Source: Auriscalpium vulgare (taxonomy: Eukaryota; Basidiomycota; Agaricomycetes; Russulales; Auriscalpiaceae). From it: a stretch of 64,000 nucleotides of DNA. The stretch spans positions 372,001 to 436,000 of the forward strand of contig JAHBBC010000025.1 of NCBI GenBank assembly GCA_019915015.1, written 5' to 3'. The notes under the pieces are model-generated. The model saw only the letters and a program-made list of their open reading frames with translations, made no database searches and was not told the origin of the DNA. The position numbers were made by a program, and so were the translations under genes. Position 1 is the stretch's first letter. Every line of letters starts with the position of its first letter. This document shows positions 56,099 to 64,000 of this stretch, in pieces.

Positions 56099-59000
56099 AT
56101 GATCTTTCCATGCAAAAGCTGCGGGGCTAGTTTTGGTAGCAGCGGGGCTCGCAAAAGCCATGTCAAGCAGTCAAAACAGTGCAATTGGATGGTCAACGAG
56201 CTACAGAGTCTGCCTGCGTCAAGGCAGGTTGATTACATGGATCCAAGCGATGGCGAGTCGGACCCCGAGCAGGAAGACGATAGCAATGTCTTTCAAGAAC
56301 TTGACGACTTCGACAACACCGGGGCTAGCAGTCGCCCTGCCTCACCACCATCCCCTCCTCGAACCCCATCCCCAACTCCGACTCAGCCCGGCTCATCCAG
56401 TGCCTCTCAGCGAGCGCAGGCTGAGGACGATCTCGAGACAGAGCCAGCTGTTGTGGACGTGTATCCTGGAGCGGGTCGAGTGCTCTCTGTCGATGCCAAG
56501 AAGGAGGACGAGTATCGAAGACGCGTGGCAGCTGCAGATGCCAACGCCAATCCCTACCATCCCTTCCGCAGCCGCTTGGACTGGGAGGTGGCAAAGTGGG
56601 CTAAAAGCCAGGGCCCGACGCAAACCGCGTTTTCAAAACTCCTCGACATCGACGGGGTGCGTCACATCATCTCTTCTCCTTTGCTCTTGTCTGAAATCCT
56701 ATGCACCAGGTCCATGAGCGACTTGAACTCTCCTACAAGGATTCTCGCTCATTGAATCAGCTCATTGATAGCATTCCCGCCCCTGCAAAATGGCACAAGA
56801 CGGAGCTGAAAATTGGCGAAGACGACGAGGCCTATTCCCTGGTATATCGGGACCCGCTTGAATGCATCCGCTCACTCTATGGCAACGTCGCGTTCGTGGA
56901 CAGCATGTCATACGCACCTCGGCGGGAGTATTCAGGCGCGACTCGCGAGGAGGAGGAGAGGCTGTACAACGAGATGTGTACGGGCGACTGGTGGCATGAG
57001 ACGCAGGTGCGTCCTTGGTGCATTTCATCCCGGCCCATAACTAATTGTATCAATCAGGCGAAGCTCCCGGGCGGCGCGACTGTGGTTCCGGTGGTCTTCA
57101 GCTCAGACAAGACGCTGCTGACAAACTTCAGTGGTGATGGCTCGGCATATCCGCTGTACCTCACCATTGGCAACATTGACAAGGACGTCCGTCGCAAGCC
57201 TTCGAATCACGCCCACATGCTCGTTGGCTACCTCCCTACACCCGACCTCAGCCACCTCTCCAAGATCGTCGCAAGCACAGTTCGCGCAAGGATCTACCAC
57301 GCGGCAATGAAGATGATTGTGCAGAGCCTGGAGGCCGCCGGCCGAACGGGGGTTCAGCTCGTCGGGGGCGATGGAGCCATCCGACTCTGCTTCCCCATCC
57401 TTGCCTGCTATGTGGCCGACTTTCCAGAGCAGGCCCTCGTTGCATGCACCCGGGGCAGTCGATGCCCAAAGTGCGAGCTGCGTCGCGGTGGCTTTGGCGA
57501 CCATAAACATGGATCGCCAGCGCGGCAGCAAGGGTCAACCATTCGCATTATCCGACGCGCTGCGAATGAGCCCACAGCCGCGAAGCAAGAGGATATGCTG
57601 AAGGAGGCTGGTCTCATCAACGTCACCCATCCTTTCTGGGCCAACCTTCCTCACTGCAACATACACGACACGATCACCCCCGACATCCTGCACCAGCTTT
57701 ACCAAGGCATGATCAAGCATCTGCTGGGCTGGCTCTCCAACCTGATGGGCGAGGCCGAGCTCGACGCCCGGTTTCGAAGGCTTCCTGAGGCACACGGCAT
57801 ACGCAGGTTCCTGAACGGGATCAGCGGACTCTCGCGCGTCACCGGTGGTGAGCATAAAGAGATCTGCAAGCAGATCTTGGGGTGTTTGTTGGGGAAGGCG
57901 CCTGCGGGGGCAATTCGCGCGGCGCGTGGCCTGCTCGACTTCCTCTACATTGCCCGCTATCGCAGTCACACCGGGCAAACCATCGGGTACTTGCGAGACG
58001 CCCTGGACCTGTTCCACAGAAACAAGAAAATATTCCTGAAGATGTCCGCCAGAGTGGGCGCGGGTGCGTTGCTCTCTATGCTATCAAGTATCCCTTTACT
58101 GATTCTGGCACACACGATAGGCGACGGCTTCGACATCCCCAAGCTGGAGTCCCTGCAGCACTATATTCCTTCGATCTGCGCGATAGGCACGACAGACAAT
58201 TGCGACACAGAAACGACGGAGCGCCTGCACATTGACTTCGCAAAGGTAGCTTATCGGGCTTCAAACAAGCGGGAGTACCTCGACCAGATGATACTCTGGC
58301 TGGAACGCAAGGAGAAGGTGGTTGCGCTGGCTGCGCAAATAGCGTGGCGATCTGGAGAGCGCCAGTCCAAGACGGCACGACGTGCTCGGGTAGCACCCTC
58401 ATTGTCTTTCCCATCTGCTGCATCGACATCAAATACAGCCGCGGCCACCCCATCCCTATATACGACGGCATCCAAAACTGATGGTCGCATCAAACTGGCC
58501 AAAACACCCGCTGTCGCATCGGTGCCCTTCGTCCAGCTCGAACAGGCGTATGGTGCGCGGGATTTCATCCCTGCCTTGCAAGCCTTTCTCAGCGAACACA
58601 TCGGTGATCGCCCCAGGCGGAGCGATCGCGCACTGCCCCTGCTATTCAACTCAGTGGACGTCTGGCACAAGATCAAATTCGTCCTTCCAAATCTGCAGCT
58701 TGACGAGCTTGCCGACACAACCAACACTGTGACAGCCAAGCCACCGACAGGAGATAACCCCGGGAGATTCGACACTGTCATCATCGATGAGGACGATAGC
58801 GTGGTCGAGCGAACGGGGGTAAAAGGTGAGCATAACGTGATCAACGTGGCAGCAATGACGCGCTAACAATACAGTAGGCCAGCGCATCGGCCGTCTGCGA
58901 GTCATATTCAAGCTACCGTGGTCCGTCAACGAAGAGCTATTCAAATCCAAGGGCGTCGATCCTCCAGGCCATCTGGTGTTTGTCGAATGGTTCTCAAGGC

Positions 59001-59239
59001 CCACAGAAAAGGACGGCGATACCGATATGTTCAAAATTTCCAAGAGCAAGAAGTCAAATGGAAAAGGATTGGTCTCGTCTGTTATCGAGGTAGAGTCCGT
59101 TCGTCGTGGATGTCATCTGATCCCTAGGTTTGGAGCTCATGCAGATAGAGCTTGGAAGTCTTCAAATGTGCTTGATCGATGTGACACATTTTTGTTGAAT
59201 AACTATGCAGATCAGCATTCATTTCAATCTATTTGGTAG
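56099..59239 (+). CDS. KDZ/Plavaka-type transposase
   Basis: Five exons, 56099-56656, 56710-57006, 57058-58063, 58121-58825 and 58878-59239, keep frame and give 975 residues. The N terminus is a zinc-finger-like segment (FPCKSCGASFG...KQC) and a long disordered acidic region. The core shows segments typical of the fungal Plavaka branch: VVFSSDKTLLTNFSGDG with YLTIGNIDKDVRRKP (from about residue 286), a CPKC zinc insertion (about 421), TPDILHQLYQGMIKHLLGW (about 490), and TDNCDTETTERLHIDFAK (about 645). The C-terminal EWFSRP and RRGCHLIPRFG also fit. No stop or frameshift, so it may be active. The third intron is 57 bp and has no stop, so unspliced reading is also open; the last acceptor is CAGTAG, two tandem choices in the same frame. 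Confidence 0.85.
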
Positions 59240-59582
59240 CAGCTTGGTCAATCAAATATATTTGCTGTACTGTCCATCTTATTTCTGAGGGTCACAAAGG
59301 GCTGTGATATCTAAGTATCAGCTGGACTCTGTAGGGGGTTGTAGTATACATAGCAGAGTATGTTGGCTGTGTAGATAACATAGCTCATGTAGCAGAGTAT
59401 GTGGGCTGTGTAGCTGCTGTAGCAAACTTATGCTGCTCTATAGGACTACCATAGTGGGCTGTGGAGGCTGCATAGTACACATTGCAGATGTTGACATAGT
59501 GGCACTACATAGATAGGCCTTCATGCACTATAGCCTACACATATTTGTGCTGGAGCTATGTAGGAAAAGATTTTTCCTGATG
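59240..59582. repeat. Right subterminal repeat region and end of the KDZ element
   Basis: Dense short words (GGCTGTGTAG, CATAGCAGAGTATGT twice, CTATGTAG) like those at the left end, then the inverted end CTATGTAGGA...TTTTTCCTGATG. Confidence 0.7.
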
Positions 59583-60940
59583 TCTCCCTGTCCCGCTCTC
59601 CTCGTCTGGCCGCGACGATGCAACCGACGGTGAAGAAGCTGAGCAGCAAGGCGAAGCCGTGCGGACTGCCATAAGTAGCTGGATAATGGGCTCTCTGAGC
59701 CTGCACTGGTGTCGGTCTGATGGTTGCAGAGCCGATAGCCCATCGCGCACCCACTCCGCGTGCTGCGACCGCGGAGTCGGCCGCCGCGTCCGGAGAGGAC
59801 ATCTGGGTGCCCTGAACACGGGATTGCGGGTACATCGTAGGCAGGGCTGGACGCGCCGCTCCCGTCAGCCCGTGGTCGACGCTCTGGCCACAGACCAGAA
59901 GCGGTGGGGCGACAGCGGCGCGCGCGGACGCGGATGGCATGACGAGCACCGCGGAGGCCTGAGGATGTTGATCTGGCATGAATGTCAGCAGACCACCAAG
60001 GACGCACAGCGCCGCGCTGCGGACACACCTTATAGTGCCCGGTCTCGGCAGCTCGAGCGCGTGGATGCTGCCCTCGGCCTACTCGCTGGCGCGGTTTATT
60101 CTGTGCGGGCTGCTGCGAATTTGCGGCCGTGAACAACAGGCAGGATCCACCGTCCGAATGCGGTGCCAGCGTAGCAACGCGTGCGTGGGCCGGGTTGGAC
60201 GAGCCGCTCCAGGCCGCTCCTTGTGTCGCAGAGCCAGAGGCATCTTCAGCGCGGTTAGAGGGGGTATGCTGATGGCGATGTTGTGTGCGCGGACGCGCGA
60301 CCGCTTTTCGAGCTTTGGCTGGTTCTAATAGAGCGCTGATATCAGCAGGGTGTTGACACGTGGGATTCAAGCCATGAACACACCTCAGTGCCGTCACGCC
60401 CGGTCAACTACGCGCATTGTGGACCCCGGCGTGGGATGCATCCGTCAGAGGTCAGCGACTCCCTACCCCGAACGCCGGACTTCTCGTGGCCGATGTTGTT
60501 GCAGCAGAAGGTGGAGGACATGCATGTGAATGGAGTAGCGGCTACAAGACGCGACTTTCAGTGACAAGGGCGACAACGATGTTGTTCACGACACACCTCA
60601 TTCTCGAGTCTTCGCAATCTTTCCTCCGGCTGGGTTCAAACTGGGTTCAAGCTGTTGGGCGTTGGCGCGCGTGGGAGACGTCCAACGGAGGGCAGCAGCG
60701 CGAGTTGCTGTTGAGTTGCTGCGATCAACTCTGAGAGTGCGCCGGGAGAGGAAGTTGAAAGGCACGAGTGCAGCGGAACAGGAGCTTTGGATGTGCAGAA
60801 AGCGAGTAAAAGGTAGCAGCGGCAGCATATCAGACGGGCGTGAGGGACTTTGCGTGGGACGCTCGCCGGGCGGGCTGTATGCGCCTGACTCTGACGCGTC
60901 GCATCGCGCTTTCAAAGTCCGCTCCTCACCCCCGTATACT
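59583..60940. other. Right flank of the KDZ element; possible 5' part of the interrupted gene
   Basis: Minus-strand frames are open for up to 289 codons here, which would suit the missing 5' part of the gene at 37898-38659, but I could not choose a frame or find consistent introns. No other feature. Confidence 0.3.
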
Positions 60941-60973
60941 TATATAGCACCGTGGAGCGCATACACTCTTTCG

Positions 60974-61251
60974 ATGCTCCTTCCATCCCTCCTTCATCCT
61001 GCCAGTACCCGTCTGCCCGCCTGCGTGCATCCCTCGCTGCCGCCAAGTCTCTTCAATTGCATAATCCTGCCGGTAAGTGCTCTTGCGCTCACATTATCCG
61101 TGTGCCGACTGACAATGTGTTATCCAAGGTTCTTTCACTGCATCGAAGAGTCGGATCTCTAGGTAAGCGCATATATATGCGCCGTCATTCAGCGCTGATG
61201 GCTTCTGCAGTTTCTCGGCTCTTGGTCGCTGGAACCTGCGCGGCTCCCTAG
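60974..61251 (+). CDS. Possible short spliced ORF with very small exons
   Basis: A TATATAG box lies at 60941, 33 bp before ATG 60974. Strong splice pairs define exons 60974-61072, 61129-61162 (34 nt) and 61211-61251 (41 nt), which join into a 57-residue ORF (MLLPSLLHPASTR...GTCAAP). Further GT-AG pairs downstream (exon 61301-61335, then 61369 on) would continue the transcript beyond the stop. It may be a small protein gene, a leader of a longer gene or a non-coding RNA. No homology recognised. Confidence 0.3.
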
Positions 61252-61369
61252 GTATGTGACATATCCTTCTCGACTTCCCGCTCTGACAGCACATCTGCAG
61301 CATCACGTTGGCGACGACTTTCACGAGGTCATAAGGTACGCTCGTTCCTTACGACTCACTTTTTTCAGT

Positions 61370-62279
61370 GGTCTAACATCCGTTCCAGTGCCTCCAACAT
61401 TCATCAACACTTACCACCCTTCCTCGTAGTATCGGCTATAATATAATTGCCCCCTAGTACCGGAAACCAGCGCATTACAGCGAAAGGTCGGGTTATAGCC
61501 ATTAATAGTGGTGTTCAGAGTTGATGATTCTCGCCGCTTATGACATCGATTTTCGACTCGATTGTACCGTAGATTATGCACAATAATCTTCCCTTAATCT
61601 GACGATAATCGTTTGCAACTCTGAATGACCCAATCGGACGAGCACGTCTGGCTAGATTCTGAGTAATTTCTGACCATCGGACATGGACATGCATCACATA
61701 CTGATACAGCCGGTCCGCTCATCTTGAACTGCATTTACTACACTACACTAAGTACTAGAGTCGTGCCCCCATGTGCCTCATCGCGGCGAATGCAGCGCCT
61801 GCCAAGCAATCAGAGTCATTGAAGGACTCATTCCTCAACGCCTCTTGGTCTCAGCGACGTTTGCATGCCACAGCGGACTTTAAATAATTCCGACTCCGAT
61901 ATAAGACGCGCGAAGCCTGAAGGGCGCGCCGCCGTGTCTCTCATTTGAAGCTTGACCACCACCACCATCCAACCCGTGTCCTGGACGTGAGCTCTGTGGG
62001 TCGCGCTGTGCTCCCGTAGCCGGGTCTGCACGCGTGGGACCATAGAGTCTCGGTGCTTGCACATGGTTGATGAGTAAGAGGTGCCTAGGCAGTGGTACGC
62101 CGGTACAGATCGCGGCGAGCGTCTGGCGGGAAGCCCAGATGCCTTGAGACTGCATGGAGAGCACGGAGAGCTGCATGCTGCGCAGCAGCGCGAGCAGGTC
62201 CGTGTCGAGCCCGTCGCCCACGGGCGCGCAGTCCGCGCTGGCGTCTGCGTCCGTGCCCGCGCCTGTATCATCACCGCGC
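61370..62279. other. Region without a firm gene
   Basis: A minus-strand frame about 62362-61880 (DTDLLALLRSMQLSVLSM, then RQTLAAICTG) looks coding-like but has no ATG in a sensible place, and its 5' end falls in the tandem duplication. The rest is unremarkable. Confidence 0.25.
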
Positions 62280-62770
62280 GAGCGATGCCTTGTCAGCGAC
62301 GACGTGCGCGTTGCACGGCCCAACCCACCCGTCGTGCAAGCAGCCTGCTGGTCCGCGCTCAAGAAATTCTGAAAATGTCGTGGCCGTGGCGCGCCTCCAT
62401 GGGTGAGGCCCCAACTTGCGGTTGGACGATACGCTCAGACGCGCACAGCTCGAACAGCCGTGCGCAAGACAGACCGACACGCGCGCAGCCCGAACAGCCG
62501 CGCTCAAGACAACGGTCGCGCTGAATGACTCTGCATGCGGCCACCGCGTGGACGAGCCCGGCGAGTCGCAGGCTATGGACGAGGGCGACACCGGGGATGC
62601 TCGCTCACTTTCAACGCGTGCAAGCAGCCAGCTGGGCGCGCGTCGCTCGCCTTCAAGAAGATCTGACAATGTCACGGCCGTTGCGCGCGCCCATGGGCGA
62701 GGCACCAACTAACTCCTCCAGGACGGCGCGGACGCGCGCAGCTCGAAAAGCCGTGGTCAATACACGTCTG
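62280..62770. repeat. Degenerate tandem duplication, unit about 290 bp
   Basis: Two related segments, about 62280-62470 and 62570-62760, share GTGCAAGCAGCC(T/A)GCTG, CTGA(A/C)AATGTC(G/A)(T/C)GGCCGT and CCATGGG(T/C)GAGGC(C/A)CC. Divergence suggests an old duplication. Confidence 0.6.
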
Positions 62771-63153
62771 AAGCACCGTCGCGCTGGAGCCCTACGCTCG
62801 TAACTTAGTATATTGTTGGTTTCGCCGGGCAATATAGTCTTTCTTTGAAGCGCGCAGTAGGGTTTGTTTGATTTCGACATAGGTGGAATTTACACGCCCT
62901 GTTGGCAGCGCCCCGTCCTAACATAGGGTATGTTCTTCGGAGTGGAAGGCAGCAGACCGGTGTTCCTCGGGGGAACTCGCGCCACGGAATGTCCGCACGC
63001 GATAGGTCGATAGTGCAGGCAAAAGAAGCCATGCCCGCGATTTCACCAAGCACACTCACACAGATCCGTGTGAACCCCTCGAAGAGCTCAAGTCTTCAAC
63101 GTCCCGAGCGTTACTCCCCCCAACACTTGCCTTTCTCCCTCTCCCATCTCGAT

Positions 63154-63737
63154 ATGGAGGGGCTCACATTTCAGGAACTGCTCGATACGATAGATGTAGA
63201 ATTGGGGAGGTTCAACCCGCGTTGGCCGTTGCAGGCCCAGCTCACTTGGCTCAAGGACATAGTGGATGCGATTGTGAGTAGTGAATGGCTTTCACACCAG
63301 CTATGTTATTGACTCAGAATCAACTCTAGAAAACAGCGATTTCAGATGACCCTGCTGGTGGGCCGTCGGTCATAACCATCCGCGTCCAGCAGCTCAGACA
63401 CCTAGCAAAGCTGCACGGCAGTCCACGATGGGTGGAGGCCGCCGGAGGGCTATTCTCGGTGTGCGTGGCTTGACCCACATCCGAGCACAAACTAACGGGT
63501 GCCTTGTAGTGGCCCGTCGATGATTACCCAGTGGTAGAAGTAGGCGAGGTGCTCCACGAAGCAAGTCAGAGTCAACCGCCGCCGTCCTTTCATGCGTACT
63601 TTGATTCGCCGGACCATCGCCGGTGGTACGTTGCACAAGAGGCACACCGGGCAGTCGAGGCCCAGGAGCGAGAAGAGGAGTTGGCGCGTTCCATCGACGA
63701 GATTCAATGGCGGAGGATGCACGCGGGGGGCCCTTAG
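63154..63737 (+). CDS. Three-exon gene of unknown function
   Basis: Exons 63154-63273, 63330-63458 and 63510-63737 with 56- and 51-bp introns at phase 0, giving 158 residues. Visible: MEGLTFQELLDTIDVELGRF, WPLQAQLTWLKDIVDAI, SVITIRVQQLRHLAKLHG, WPVDDYPVVEVGEVLHEA, then a charged helix AVEAQEREEELARSIDEIQW. Upstream in-frame ATGs at 63031 and 62989 would add 41 or 55 residues. Soluble, with a probable C-terminal coiled coil. Family not recognised. Confidence 0.6.
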
Positions 63738-64000
63738 GGCAGTGACTAGGAAGGCGACCCCTCGCGTCCCTGTCGCCCCTATTACCTGCCTTTGTCGTAT
63801 CGTTTACTATATGTATATACAAAGAACTAAGGGATGTGAAGGAGCGGTCAGAGAGAGGTATGTGGTCGTATGTAGGAGGTGGGGGCCGTACGTGGAGAGC
63901 CGACGTTGCTGGCCTACTTCCGCATCAACTAGCGCAGCGCGGCCGCATGCTGCGCTGCACTTCTTCGTCCAGATTGGCGTAGGCCCGAAGTCCTGGGGTG

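Larger units (their letters stand above)
38660..59582. mobile_element. KDZ/Plavaka-type DNA transposon carrying a TET/JBP dioxygenase and cargo genes
   Basis: The left end CATCAGGAAA (38660-38669) and right end (59573-59582, reverse complement) are inverted copies, and CTATGTAG/CTACATAG words follow on the inner side of both. Inside: subterminal repeats, a DUF6532-like gene, two tandem paralogues, a small charged protein, a TET/JBP-type dioxygenase, a nested Ty3/gypsy element (47026-55896) and the transposase next to the right end. Fungal TET/JBP genes are known to associate with KDZ transposons, which supports treating this as one unit. No target-site duplication is evident, so exact ends are uncertain by some bases. 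Confidence 0.7.

Noticed and set aside
59528..60397. 289-codon minus-strand frame
   Set aside because: GC-rich and arginine-rich, no ATG-proximal domain, and overlaps another equally open frame; coding status undecided.
1..64000. tRNA, rRNA or other structured RNA genes
   Set aside because: Visual scan for tRNA A/B box spacing and conserved rRNA segments found none; a covariance-model search was not possible.

Overview
The window is nuclear DNA of a filamentous basidiomycete, most likely an Agaricomycete (order not resolved). The evidence is GC-rich coding sequence broken by many 48-64 bp GT-AG introns, a lineage-specific expansion of F-box-like proteins, a KDZ/Plavaka-type transposase, a fungal TET/JBP dioxygenase and a DUF6532-like protein. 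All gene models were read by eye from splice signals and frame continuity; no database search was run.

Left part (1-29.2 kb): a cluster of 16 copies of one F-box-like gene family. The shared start is M-A-x-x-P-x-D-(I/V), followed by an E/D-W-V-Y-R-S-S-Q motif and a helix like ALVCRAWxPxAQRLLFRR. Nine copies look usable and seven are broken by stops, frameshifts, truncation or an inserted retroposed sequence. Nearly every copy carries a last phase-0 intron of about 50 bp and a 27-nt terminal exon whose product ends in D-W-I; simple ORF calls miss it and give wrong C termini. Three subtypes occur (A1/A2, A3, B). Divergent A3(-)/A1(+) pairs, with the DNA between them, were duplicated as blocks (11.2-14.3 kb against 15.8-18.8 kb). 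The cluster also holds a CCCH-zinc-finger/RBR E3 ligase gene (5464-8086), so both kinds of gene here point to ubiquitin ligation.

Middle (30.8-38.7 kb): an intronless canonical F-box gene; a PIF/Harbinger-like DNA transposon (32686-36074) with perfect 70-bp terminal inverted repeats, a frameshifted transposase and a multi-exon partner gene; a stretch of short repeats; and the 3' part of a host-type gene whose reading frame runs up to the edge of the next element.

Right-centre (38660-59582): a composite element of about 21 kb with inverted ends. It encodes an apparently intact KDZ/Plavaka transposase, an intact-looking TET/JBP-type 2-oxoglutarate/Fe(II) dioxygenase, a DUF6532-like protein, two tandem paralogues of unknown function and a small charged protein. 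A full-length Ty3/gypsy retrotransposon (47026-55896), with LTRs I could tell apart by a single base, sits 15 bp after the dioxygenase stop codon. Without it the KDZ element is about 12 kb. The likely logic is a DNA transposon that carries its own cytosine-modifying enzyme and accessory proteins.

Right end (59.6-64 kb): mostly non-coding or uncertain sequence, a possible short spliced transcript with very small exons, a degenerate tandem duplication and one clear three-exon gene of unknown function (63154-63737).
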